From: Phoronis australis
Lineage: Eukaryota; Phoronida; Phoronidae
Length of the DNA stretch: 64,000 nt
Direction of reading: 5' to 3'
NCBI GenBank assembly: GCA_002633005.1
Contig: NMRA01000602.1
Coordinates: forward strand, 1 to 64,000
This document shows positions 49,501 to 60,181 of the stretch, piece after piece. The notes under the pieces were generated by a model, which was given only the letters and a program-made list of their open reading frames with translations, had not been told where the DNA came from and ran no database searches. A program made the translations under genes and the position numbers. Position 1 is the stretch's first letter. The number at the start of each line of letters is the position of its first letter.

Positions 49501-50149
49501 CTGCAGCAGTAAGACATGTTATTATAACACGATTTTGAGAGGCAACTCCCATCAATTAAGGGTGACGTCATGGTTACAGTCTCCACCCACAGTGTACCAT
49601 TTTAGTACTCGGAATAACTTTGTTTTTAATTACCCCCTTGACCCGGAACAATATTCTTTCTATTCGAGTCTGAAAATATTACGGTATGCTCCGGGTAGCA
49701 AATATTGGCGGGGGTATATGTGGAGAAGAATAAAAATTTCGCTACCTGAATTTCGCATCTACCCGTTTAGTTGCTGTAATGACTATGGGCAGAGAACATA
49801 GGACCAAGAGAACATCGACCCGTGGAAACATTAAAACATGGAAATGTCAATTCTGGGCTTCATCGGTCCTGGAGAATATCGTAAAGCATAAGTTCTTCAG
49901 TAACCACCGGGAGTTCATTGTCACATTAGCCGTTCTACCCGGTATACTATTTCCTTTTAGGACTGTCGCCGTTCTTCATTGATGGGCAGCTTTGGAGTCG
50001 TGCGCACGTTTATATTCAAGTACTTGAATCGCTGGTGTAGGCCTACACTTTACCTTGAGAACAACACGTGAGTAACAGATGACTCACGTCGCACATCAGC
50101 ATCAGATACAAGTAAAGGTATTGTGGATTTCAAAACTATTGTGGGGATT

Positions 50150-50300
50150 TTTATTGCGTCAAGGGTGCATTTTCCTTCTGACCGTTTCATTCAACATGTT
50201 AGACTACTGTGATTCTCAAATTAAACACACTTTTCTTTGACTTTACCATAATTCCATTACAAAGGCTCAAAATGTTCTGGAAAGGGTCAATTACAACAAA
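50150..50300 (+). repeat. Dispersed piece of the 410-bp tandem unit
   Basis: Shares gtgcattttccttctga..., ctgtgattctcaa.attaaacacacttt and a following ataattcc segment with 13800-13940 and 14225-14345, so the unit exists outside the array. Confidence 0.5.
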
Positions 50301-50504
50301 GACGACCTGACTTCACTTAAATTGCAATTCATTTTGTTCTACAGTGACAACAAGTACATGTAAACCTCTGTGAATCGTCATGATCCACGTTTTTTTCTTT
50401 TGTAGTTGTACTTTGGTGCAAAAGTCACCGGGAAGGCTGCAAACTTATCAAAAGGCTCACTCGCGCAAAATAATATTTCTAGTTGATCAGTCATGCTAAG
50501 TATG

Positions 50505-50822
50505 CAGTGGCGGATCTAGGATAACACAAGGTGGGAGGCCCAACACGTTGCCTCGGGGAATTGGGCAAAGCGCGATTGTATTTGCACAGGTGGGCCGAAA
50601 GTTGCGGGGCCGGGGATGCAGACCTTCTGTTCGGGAACCCTATCGTTGGACTAAAAAAACGGGACACGATTCCTCCTCTACTTGAGTCTAAACCCCCCCA
50701 CATCCGCTACTGGATGAACTCAATATTTCCTCACGCTTCGCGCTGTTGCTGTTTCATTTCGCCTGCGGCAGCCAGGGGGGGGGAAGGGCCCGGTTCCCTG
50801 GGCCCCCCTAAATCCACCTATG
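50505..50822. mobile_element. CAGTGGCGG-type miniature transposon, 318 bp
   Basis: It begins cagtggcggatctagg and ends cctaaatccacctatg. The 5-mers gtatg and gcatg flank it, a 5-bp target duplication with one mismatch. The interior shares cctcacgcttcgc, tgtttcattt and gcggcagcca with the reversed copy at 5860. Confidence 0.8.
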
Positions 50823-52413
50823 GCATGACGGAATATATTTAAAATTAAAATGCAAACTGCCATACAGTTATTTACAAGAATAAAATGGGTAGATGTTCAC
50901 GTTTTGTTTTTTGCTGACTTGTGAGCCCTTAGGACTGGGTTTCTCCAATGCAAAAGAATGTATACCTCTACATTGCACATGATTGCTATCACGTCAGTCC
51001 TCTAATGTGTTTCTGACATTGTTGCTTTCCTTTGTTTCCCAAATAACCAGACATTGCATTTGGGATCGGCCTATTTATGGTAGTTGTATATTCTGGAACA
51101 TGTCCCTTTAATATAGCTTAGTAGTGTATATGTGCATCTGTAAACGTTGTAAACGTGATGACAATTACTGATTAGATGGTGGCACAATTAGTGACAGTTT
51201 GTAAATGAGAGGGATAAAGGAAAATGCAGCCGTTGCAATGGACCCGCTTTCATTTTCTTTAATTAAGCATTAACTGTTTTATATTAAACAGCATGTGTCA
51301 TGGACAATAATTAAATAAAACTGGCGGCCATAGCTGTATAAATAGGTTATTTGCCATGTATACATTCAAGCGAAAGGAGAGCAGGCATTTCCCTTTAGAC
51401 TAATCAGTCAGGAGAAAGTCGGGATGAGCAACAAGCCTGCAGGAATCCATTGCTCAGGTAATAATCTCATTGCCTTACGCCACCATTTTAATACTGCTTC
51501 AGCATTACCTGGCGTCAACAACAGTAATGATATGCCAACGGTTTATTATTGTACAATTCCGTGTAGATTACGCTTGTCACCTCTTTGTCTTCAGCTTTCA
51601 CACTCTGTGTGGACGAGGGTAGAGTACGCGCTTCTGCTCCAGCTAACTCGCCAGCTCTTTACTCTGCTGCTATCCAAGCGCATGGCTGAAATCTTCTCAT
51701 TGAGCTATCCTATACATGTATATTTTAGAATATTCCACAATCATCATATGCAGTCTAATGCAACGCAGAGCCTGATTCGGTAACAGCACGTCTGTTTCAC
51801 GATTTTCAGAGGATAAAGATGTTAACTTCAGCTCAAACGTTATTTCTCCGGTCGAATGGTCTTACTCTGCACACTAGACAGAGTGCGGTGTAAAAACACC
51901 TCCATCAGCGACCCACCACATAATCGGTGAAACAAACCTGGCCAAGCACTCTGTAGCTTGCCTGTTGGTAGTTGCTGGCAAATAACACAAAGTCATTCAG
52001 CCTTAGAAGATACTTCCAGACTCGTTACTAGCTTAAGAGAAGGTCTTTAAACGACCAGGTTGCCAGGAGTAGATTGACATTAGTTCTGGTTCTGTAACTT
52101 TTATTTTACCGTTCTATTCGTATTCTAGCAGCCGGCAGTTGATGATATAATTTTTTGCCTTACCTGCAAAGTCTGGTGTAACGACGCCAGGTCTGTCATT
52201 TGATGAATATCCTCATTCCCTGGCTGTTTCAGTGCTGTTCACAATAGCCTCAAGAGTTGAGGCAACCGAAGTGACGAGTCTTGGCTCAGGACTACATAAT
52301 AGCATTTACCTCTCTCATCTAGTAACTTCCAGGAGTTTCAGGGAACGCCAGGTCTTTCCTTTACCCAAGTAGCGTTCTTCACTTTCCACACCCGCCGTGA
52401 TACTCTTTCAGTC

Positions 52414-52688
52414 NNNNNNNNNNNNNNNNNNNNNNNNNNNNNNNNNNNNNNNNNNNNNNNNNNNNNNNNNNNNNNNNNNNNNNNNNNNNNNNNNNNNNNN
52501 NNNNNNNNNNNNNNNNNNNNNNNNNNNNNNNNNNNNNNNNNNNNNNNNNNNNNNNNNNNNNNNNNNNNNNNNNNNNNNNNNNNNNNNNNNNNNNNNNNNN
52601 NNNNNNNNNNNNNNNNNNNNNNNNNNNNNNNNNNNNNNNNNNNNNNNNNNNNNNNNNNNNNNNNNNNNNNNNNNNNNNNNNNNNNNNN
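52414..52688. other. Assembly gap (275 N)
   Basis: Lies directly upstream of the GIY-YIG fragment and probably hides more of that retroelement. Confidence 0.98.
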
Positions 52689-53109
52689 TGCCTGACTGCC
52701 TCCCTCCCTCCAAAACCACTAAACTAAAGATCTTGTTGTTAAAAACAATATGTGCTCAAAGTCTGTCCGAGTGTTAGCCAAAACTGACTTGATTTATCAG
52801 TTCAAGTGTCCCCACAACGAATGTATTCGTTCAAACACTGATTGCTCAATGTATGTTGGTTATACAACTTGCACTTTATCTCGCCGGTTATCTTTGCACC
52901 TACAGAATGGATCAATTAAAGGTCACTTCCAAACACTCCACAAACAGAAAATTTCTCGTTCACATATTGTTGATAATACCATCGTCAGGTATTTCGAACG
53001 TGAATTCTTTCGTTTGAAAATACTCGAAGCTTTACTAATAAAAACTGAAACACCTGATATAAATTCCCAAGATACTGAGTTCCATCGTACCTTGTCGTTA
53101 TATAAATAA
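52689..53109 (+). pseudogene. GIY-YIG endonuclease fragment of a retroelement (Penelope-like)
   Basis: The frame reads LIYQFKCPHNEC, CSMYVGYTTCTLSRRLSLHL, GHFQTLHKQ and RLKILEALLIKTETPDINSQ, followed by a stop at 53107. This is the order of a GIY-YIG nuclease: a YVG in place of YIG, a conserved Arg in TLSRRL, a glutamate in LEALLI and the final P-x-IN-x-Q. Such domains sit at the C-terminus of Penelope-like elements after the reverse transcriptase, which would lie in the gap. The fragment is open to its stop, so it may come from a fairly young copy. The element class is inferred, since the RT is not visible. Confidence 0.7.
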
Positions 53110-53530
53110 TGTCCATAAGTTGTAACACCTATGCATTTTATTAAATTTTACTATGTTACATAGTACAGTGTACATTTAATTTAGTTTCCATGACAATTCC
53201 TTCTGTAATTGCGTTCTTATGTATGCAACCTTATATTCGTGTTTAATGTCATTGTTCTTGTTTCACGTATCTTACACGGTAGCGTTTATGATTTTTAAAT
53301 TTATTTGCCTTTGATGACTGATGTATAGTCGAAGTACCGCTACTGTTTTATTATGATATGTTTTGTACAAAGTTTTATTATATATTTACTCATATGTATG
53401 TGTTCGTGATGCCACTTACACTGGGCGATCTATTATATCAACTACCATCCGATGAAAGACACTTGTGTAGACACTACGAAAGTTTGTTGTACAAGCTAAT
53501 TAAAGCAAGAACAGCTTACTTTTCAATGCA

Positions 53531-53532
53531 AC

Positions 53533-53578
<46 letters not shown>
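53531..53578. repeat. (TA)n microsatellite at the insertion edge
   Basis: The tract begins where the two haplotype copies diverge and leads into the Tc1-like remnant. Confidence 0.9.
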
Positions 53579-53581
<3 letters not shown>

Positions 53582-53639
53582 TCAAAATATTTCTCCAATA
53601 ACAATAACACATTTCGTCAATAACCTTTTGATATTCCCT

Positions 53640-54107
53640 GTAACTTTCCTGCCAAAGAGGGTTTGGTCTCAAGGTGAGTGTTGAAAATTTTACACGTTTT
53701 GCCGAGCAGTGTCACCATTGATGACAACTTAAATGCAGTGAAGTACGCGAAGACGACATCCCGCAGCCAGTGGCAATCCCTAAATTTCAACCTATGGGAC
53801 ATAATCCCATCTTCCAAGATGATAACGCACGTCTCCACAGAGCCAAATTTGAGACAGACCAACTGCACCGCGCAGGAGTACAACAAATGGAATGGCCCGC
53901 ATGCAGCTCAGATTTGAACTCTATCAAACAACAATCAATGACGGGTTGTACGTGAGCAAATGACCAGCACAATGACTGCGGCTGATAAAAGGCGCTGACT
54001 CATAAGTGGAATGCCACCACACCGCAATGCGTCGCCAGGCCTGCACCATGGGAAGCAGGTGTATCGCTGTAATAACTGCGAGTGGTTCATCGATCGCCCC
54101 TAGTGAG
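53640..54107 (+). pseudogene. Tc1/mariner transposase C-terminal remnant
   Basis: One frame reads GHNPIFQDDNARLHRAKFET and GVQQMEWPACSSDLNSIKQQ, the second and third catalytic blocks of Tc1-type DDE transposases (QDDN-x-R-x-H and WP-x-x-SPDLNPIE, here mutated to SDLNSIK). In another frame MRRQACTMGSRCIAVITASG matches the family's MRRR-QAVI-ARGG C-terminus, so a frameshift lies between. The N-terminal DNA-binding part and inverted repeats are missing. It is absent from duplicate copy 2. Confidence 0.8.
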
Positions 54108-54733
54108 AACATTATCATTGTCCATAAGTCGGACTATCAACACTGTCTATCAATCAGTTGTTCAGTAAATAAAACGTTGAAGCGTTGCCACATTGTCAAA
54201 GATTTTATTACCATGGAAACAGCAATGTTATCGTTTTGGAAAAAGCTGAAATGCTCAAACTTTAATACACGTGCAGCTGCAACTGAATTTTCAACTCTCA
54301 CTTTGAGACCAAGCTGTCCTAAGCAGCAAATTTACTAAACACATCCATATATTTATTGGCGGAATGTGATATCGTTAAAATATATAATATATATTTTTCA
54401 GGAAAGATTTACTTCATGGTTGCTTTGTCGACTGTCACGGGTATGTATTATTCCGTTGTTAAAAGTATCAGCAGCCAATTAAGTTTAGAGTTGACGAAGC
54501 TTACGTTTTTGACACTATGACAGATCAGCATACAGATTTGTTTAAGTAGACAGGGTTGCGAATAGAAGCTTCCCTTTTAGTACAAATTCTTGAGTAGAAT
54601 TCACAACTTTTAATTTTCGTCGAATCAAGAGACTGATGAGCGTTGTGAACGCCCAAATTGTTACACCTTCTCAAATTGTCACTGCTTCAAAATTGTGACA
54701 ATTATGACCGAGATGCCAGAGATGGGTCTACAG

Positions 54734-54895
54734 CAGGCTGTAGTGGGACGTAGGCGCACGTAGGGGCAGCCAACCACCTTTTGGCATTTGAACGTACATG
54801 TAGCGCCTACGCACAGTAAGTTACGTTCAGAGCTCAAATGTGATACGGTGGGTTTTGGGCGCCTACTTGACTCTAATTTTACACCTACAGCACTG
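54734..54895. mobile_element. hAT-like MITE, 162 bp (relative of 17551-18211)
   Basis: It begins caggctgtagtggg and ends cacctacagcactg, imperfect inverted repeats. The flanking 8-mers gtctacag and atctactg match at 6 of 8 positions. The interior is the reverse complement of the 17551 family, including gtgcgcctacgt and gcagccaaccacctttt. Confidence 0.65.
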
Positions 54896-54944
54896 ATCTA
54901 CTGACTCAAACAATCACACATGTGAAAATTTTAGACGATGCAAT

Positions 54945-55015
54945 AACTTGGGCTCGAACCGAGCAAAATTGCTGCTCCTGATACAGACATTGATTTCACC
55001 GCTTAGACGCTCGGT
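54945..55015 (-). other. tRNA(Leu/Ser)-like sequence, copy 1
   Basis: The minus strand reads ccgagcgtctaagcgg (A-box-like, as in tRNA-Leu with one G lost), then a possible long variable arm, gagcagcaattttgctc, and ggttcgagccc (B box). The acceptor and anticodon stems are poor. It may be a SINE head or a decayed tRNA rather than a working tRNA. Confidence 0.4.
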
Positions 55016-55092
55016 TTTTGATAAAACTACAGTTTCACCACTGCCACTCTGTTAAGGTACTTTTACCGAGGAAACGATCCATCCTTTTTAGA

Positions 55093-55093
55093 N
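55093..55093. other. Single-N assembly joint
   Basis: It separates the two copies of duplication B. Confidence 0.85.
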
Positions 55094-55760
55094 CAAAGAA
55101 CAGCTTACTTTTCAATGCAACATATATAATTTTTGTATTATCATTGTCCATAAGTCGGACTATCACCACTGTCTATCAATCAGTTGTTCAGTAAATAAAA
55201 CGTTGAAGCGTTGCCACATTGTCAAAGATTTTATTACCATGGAAACAGCAATGTTATTGTTCTGGAAAAAAACTTAAATGCTCAAACTTTAATGCACGTG
55301 CAGCTGCAACTGAATTTTCCACTCTCACTTTGAGACCAAGCTGTCCTAAGCAGCAAATTTACTAAACACATCCATATATTTATTGGCGGAATGTGATATC
55401 GTTAAAATATATAATATCTATTTTTCAGGAAAGATTTACTTCATGGTTGCTTTGTTGACTGTCACGGGTATGTATTATTCCGTTGTTAAAAGTATCAGCA
55501 GCCAATTAAGTTTAGAGTTGACGAAGCTTACGTTTTTGACACTATGACAGATCAGCATACAGATTTGTTTAAGTATACAGGGTTGCGAATAGAAGCTTCC
55601 CTTTTAGTACAAATTCTTGAGTAGAATTCACAACTTTTAATTTTCGTCGAATCAAGAGACTGATGAGCGTTGTGAACGCCCAAATTGTTACACCTTCTCA
55701 AATTGTCACTGCTTCAAAATTGTGACAATTATGACCGAGATGCCAGAGATGGGTCTACAG

Positions 55761-55922
55761 CAGGCTGTAGTGGGACGTAGGCGCACGTAGGGGCAGCCAA
55801 CCACCTTTTGGCATTTGAACGTACATGTAGCGCCTACGCACAGTAAGTTACGTTCAGAGCTCAAATGTGATACGGTGGGTTTTGGGCGCCTACTTGACTC
55901 TAATTTTACACCTACAGCACTG
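55761..55922. mobile_element. hAT-like MITE, 162 bp, second haplotype copy
   Basis: The same insertion as 54734-54895, carried by duplication B copy 2. Confidence 0.65.
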
Positions 55923-55971
55923 ATCTACTGACTCAAACAATCACACATGTGAAAATTTTAGACGATGCAAT

Positions 55972-56042
55972 AACTTGGGCTCGAACCGAGCAAAATTGCT
56001 GCTCCTGATACAGACATTGATTTCACCGCTTAGACGCTCGGT
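55972..56042 (-). other. tRNA(Leu/Ser)-like sequence, copy 2
   Basis: Equivalent of 54945-55015 in duplication B copy 2, with identical A- and B-box-like blocks. Confidence 0.4.
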
Positions 56043-56942
56043 TTTTGATAAAACTACAGTTTCACCACTGCCACTCTGTTAAGGTACTTTTACCGAGGAA
56101 ACGATCCATCCTTTTTAGAGGTATTGGAACGTCACCAATGAAAACACCCGATTCTACCATTAAGCTGGTACAGATTTTGACAAGATAATTTCGGGTTACT
56201 TTAGGGGGCTTTATAGTTTTGGTGGTTTTAATGTCATTAAGTGACAAAAGTTTCCCAAGGTTTGGCTTGTACGTTTTCGAGAAATTTTACCTAAAACTTT
56301 TGATACTTTGCAAAATTTGAAGTAGAAATTATTCTCTAAAAAATAACAACATTGAGCAAAAACTAAATGATAATTTCCTTTGATTGTGTTTATTTCACGT
56401 TACTAGACAAGAAAAGTTATACAAATTCTGAAAATAGATGGAAAAGTATTTAACAATAAGAATATATTGTATTTGGCTGAGCTCATATCAAAATACTAAA
56501 ATTTTTGACCATTTGGAGATTGGTATTTAAGTATTTTAATAATTTAAAAATTTCTAAATCAAATAATGAATAACTTAACATTTTCAGTGCTTTTTCAACC
56601 AACATCACTTTCATTATAATGTGATTGTATGCTTCGTTAGCTGTAAGTGGTGAGTTACTGTGGATTTTACACGCACAGGGCTCATTGTTCTTCACGTGTT
56701 GGTCAGGTTTGGGACTAAACTTCTCGTTATGACCAATTAGCAAAGGCGCCACTAAACAGTTACATTCATCAGATGTAAGAAGTATATTTCTCGACGTTGA
56801 ATGCGTTGAAAGTTTTAGTACATTGTTGATATAAATTTGTCAAAACAATGTTTGCGCGACCAAGCATGCACTGAATGACAAAGTCAATGCATTCTGAAAC
56901 CAAAACCGAGAACACATATACTTTTCAAAAATAGAAAAGCTT

Positions 56943-57144
56943 ATGTTTTACAAAGATTTCACGACAAGAACGATCTGTTTTGCTCAGTTACTTTCGGGTG
57001 AACTAGCATTAATGGTAGTAGTCCAATGCTTTGGAGATTTAGCTGAAAATGAAATAATTTGTCCTATGTTTGAGAAAGAACCAGAGATTAAATTCCTTCT
57101 ATCATGTCCAAAATTTAATGACGAACGTGCAGGTTTCATAGCTA
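56943..57144 (+). pseudogene. Possible LINE C-terminal fragment
   Basis: The frame reads LSGELALMVVVQCFGDL, ENEIICPMFEKEPEIKF and LLSCPKFNDERAGF. The CP-x-F ... E ... F-LL-x-CP-x-x-x-x-x-R layout resembles the post-RT tail of several LINE clades. There is no RT upstream. It stops where the foldback-like element begins. Confidence 0.4.
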
Positions 57145-57960
57145 AGACGGATAGTTCTAAGAACCCCTCGACCCCACACCCCACGACCCCTTCAACAAAC
57201 GACCCCTCGACCCACGACCCACGAGCCCCTCGACACGCGCCCAAAACCCCCTCGACACAGTATACACAAGCTATAGATATGAACACATAACAAGTGCTGA
57301 CTCGCAGGACCAACGAGTCGGGCCGTGATGATCTCGGGTAGGCTTTCCCTGTTTTTGTAATTAAGAGAGTCGATTTTGAAAGCCAAAAACAGAAAAACAA
57401 GATAAAATCAAATCTAAGACCTACCAATATTACCAATGGCAAATTGTCATAGTCTCGACAGCTATTCAGGGAATGAAGCGTGTTACGAACCGTCCAATAT
57501 GTAATTTCTTTAGTAGATGTAGTTAACTAAAAATTATCTCAACGTTTCATGGAATGTAATGTGAACGAGTATACAAGAGAACGCAAATGATTAAATGTGA
57601 TAATAAATAATGTGCCCATTAACGTTAACAAATTCTCTCCTTAAATGTACAGTGTAGTAGAACAGGGCCATTGGTAGCCGCTAGTGGAACTATTTCCGTG
57701 ACAACGAAAGCACGCCCACAATTCGCTATGTCAGATCATGTTCTTACGCCACTTTCTGCTTTTAACCACCTGACGTGAGTCAGAGCAGATTTGCGTGAAG
57801 GCAAGTCTTATGGGAAAGTCATTCAGCGACGCAATATGATTATGAAATGTGTAAAAAACGCAAAGATAATCTTTTGCCACAGGTGGTGCGTCGAGGGGGT
57901 TGTGGGTCGAGGGGATCGTGGGTTGTGGGATTGAGGGGGTTTCAGAACAATCCTGCTGAA
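57145..57960. mobile_element. Foldback-like element with minisatellite inverted ends, copy 2
   Basis: The left end (57155-57262) has ccctcgaccca-type units; the right end (57888-57950) has the inverse. The interior is the reverse complement of 34940-35450, including ccattggtagccgctagtgg and the aaatcaaatctaagacctacc block. The outer edges ttctaagaacccc and gggtttcagaacaat also mirror each other. The two copies have different neighbours, which supports movement. Confidence 0.6.
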
Positions 57961-58200
57961 TACAATGTTGAATTTTATAAAAAACTGGTTCCCATAAATT
58001 GGCTTTCATCGTGAACAACGAACTGTCGTTGAAACATGGCGTGGATTTCGTGTGTAAGATCTTTTAAATTAGAGAGAACATATAATATACATAGCAATAT
58101 GTGTGATATACTGTGATCATTAATTTGTTTGAACTGATTTTTAAGTCCATGCCGGTGGGTCTCGCTTTAGTTGAAACATGTCATTATAATGAAATAAACT
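57591..58200 (+). repeat. Haplotype-type direct duplication C, copy 1
   Basis: Nearly identical and collinear with 58202-58819; the copies meet at the N at 58201. It covers the right half of foldback-like copy 2 and its flank. Confidence 0.9.
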
Positions 58201-58201
58201 N
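58201..58201. other. Single-N assembly joint
   Basis: It separates the two copies of duplication C. Confidence 0.85.
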
Positions 58202-58819
58202 ATTAAATGTGATAATAAATAATGTGCCCATTAACGATAACAAACTCTCTCCTTAAATGTACAATGTAGTAGAACAGGGCCATTGGTAGCCGACAGTGGA
58301 ACTATTTCCATGACAACGAAAGCACGCCCACGATTCGCTATGTCAGATCATGTACTTACGCCACTTTCTGCTTTTAACCATCTGACGTGAGTCAGAGCAG
58401 ATTTGCGTGAAGGCAAGTCCTACATGTATGGAATAGTCATTCAGCGACGCAATATGATTATGAAATGTGTAAAAAACACAAAGATAATCTTTTGCCACAG
58501 GTGGTGCGTCGAGGGGGTTGTGGGTCGAGGGGATCGTGGGTTGTGGGATTGAGGGGGTTTCAGAACAATCCTGCTGAATACAATGTTGAATTTTATAGGA
58601 AAACTGGTTCCCATAAATTGGCTTTCATCGTGAACAACGAACTGTCGTTGAAACATGGCGTGGATTTCGTGTGTAAGATCTTTTAAATTAGAGAGAACAT
58701 ATAATATACATAGCAATATGTGTGATATACTGTGATCATTAATTTGTTTGAACTGATTTTTAAGTCCATGCCGGTGGGTCTCGCTTTAGTTGAAACATGT
58801 CATTATAATGAAATAAACT
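58202..58819 (+). repeat. Haplotype-type direct duplication C, copy 2
   Basis: Partner of 57591-58200. It repeats the minisatellite end (about 58505-58565) and the atggcgtggatttcgtg flank, then continues into unique sequence. Confidence 0.9.
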
Positions 58820-60181
58820 AGCATAACCAATTACGAAACATATTTTATTTCACAAAATTACCAAAAACTTACTCATCAAAATTTCTATAGACCGATGAAG
58901 TTTCTATAAAAGGAAGGAGTATCCGGTACTACGGAACTTTAGGACTGTAGAAGTAACGAGCCATACGACCTTTAGACAATAGACTTTCGGTAAATGGAAT
59001 CCTTGAACTTTTATTGCCTTCGGAATGCACAGCATTTGATGTTGTTTTTTCCTAGTGTTGTTTGAAATATTTTGAACTTTAAAATCTTTGGCTAGATCAA
59101 CTTCTGGACTATGGAGACCTACTCAGTATTTGCAGTGATTTACCTGTTGGGAGATTACGATCAAGTTTTTGTAACCAGCACTTATCATAGTAACAATTCG
59201 TATGTGATTCAATCAATCAAATGGTCTTAATATGGGAACACGACTTGTCACTAATTTTGCAATTGGTGTCGTATTTATATTTTTTGACTCAACTACAAAA
59301 ACGAAAACTAGTTGGGTTAAATTTCGCTATATCTAAAATAAACAAATCAAACAATTCGTCACAACTAAACATCCAAGCGTTCTACATATTTGAACTTCGT
59401 TTACTGACTTATTATCAACTATAGTTATTTTATTGTGAAAAGCGTTGTTAACGCATAGTCTGCCGCCCAGCAGATGTTAGCTGAAAAAGGTTATAGTTCG
59501 TGAGTGGCGACGGAGTCCACAGGTTACGAGAAACGGAAATCTTTTTATCGCCTTATCTTCCAAGCAAAATCGTTTCAGATGTAGTATGTCTTTTGCTGTG
59601 GAATGGTATCCACTCCGTACACATGTTTTTTAATGTAGCCTCTATTCTCTGCGCGATGACCCCTGGTTACCTCATGTTCAAAACCTTATTAAAATGAATG
59701 AATTGCAATGGCATTTTCTAGCCTAGGGTAGAAGGACCGTATTTAAACCATCAAGTCATTTTCTTCTGCTAGTCATTTATAATTCACTAAAGTTGGCGTT
59801 GCCACCCATCAAAATTAATTTATTCCCAAAATCAAAGAGATTCAATTTTACAGAAGCTGCTAGTCTTTCAGATTTTTTCCCTTATTAATCATTCTACCTT
59901 TGTTTTTAAATAAACTATATGTCAAGAAATGTGATATACTATGTTCCTCCTTTTGCATTGTGTTCTCGTGCAGTCACACGTTCTTCAGCCAGTAAAAAAA
60001 TGTCACAGTAGTTGCTCAGTTCCAATGTTGTAAAGTCCAAGTTATTCATGAAACACACTTAAAACGAGAGTCTACCTTACGATCGAAAAGCATCATTGAC
60101 TTCATAACCGTGGTCACATCTGACATTTATCAGTACAGACTGAATTACAAAAAAAAAAACGTGACAAAACTTGTTTTGCAG
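58820..60181. other. No exon recognised; expected 5' region of the WSC gene
   Basis: The first WSC exon needs an upstream exon ending in phase 1. I did not find a convincing signal-peptide exon here; several short hydrophobic frames exist. Confidence 0.35.

Larger units (their letters stand above)
45957..52413. other. No gene recognised; two repeats and one miniature transposon
   Basis: After the glycosyltransferase-like stop codon I found no exon-like frame. The stretch holds an imperfect rtaccggtac-type repetitive patch (46160-46350), the TA tract, the repeat piece at 50150 and the 318-bp transposon at 50505. Confidence 0.4.
53509..55092 (+). repeat. Haplotype-type direct duplication B, copy 1 (with insertion)
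   Basis: Collinear with 55096-56119 except for about 560 extra bp at 53541-54107. Both copies start in agaacagcttacttttcaat and end in atcctttttaga. They meet at the single N at 55093. Confidence 0.9.
55096..56119 (+). repeat. Haplotype-type direct duplication B, copy 2 (empty site)
   Basis: Here catatataat is followed directly by tttttgtattatcattgtcc, with neither the TA tract nor the Tc1-like remnant of copy 1. Confidence 0.9.

Noticed and set aside
52397-52777. Long frame across the N gap
   Set aside because: It is mostly undetermined residues, an artefact of translating N.
57145-57442. Gly/Val-rich minus-strand frame near the minisatellite as a gene
   Set aside because: The frame is produced by the ccctcgaccca minisatellite and element interior; the same artefact appears at the other copy.
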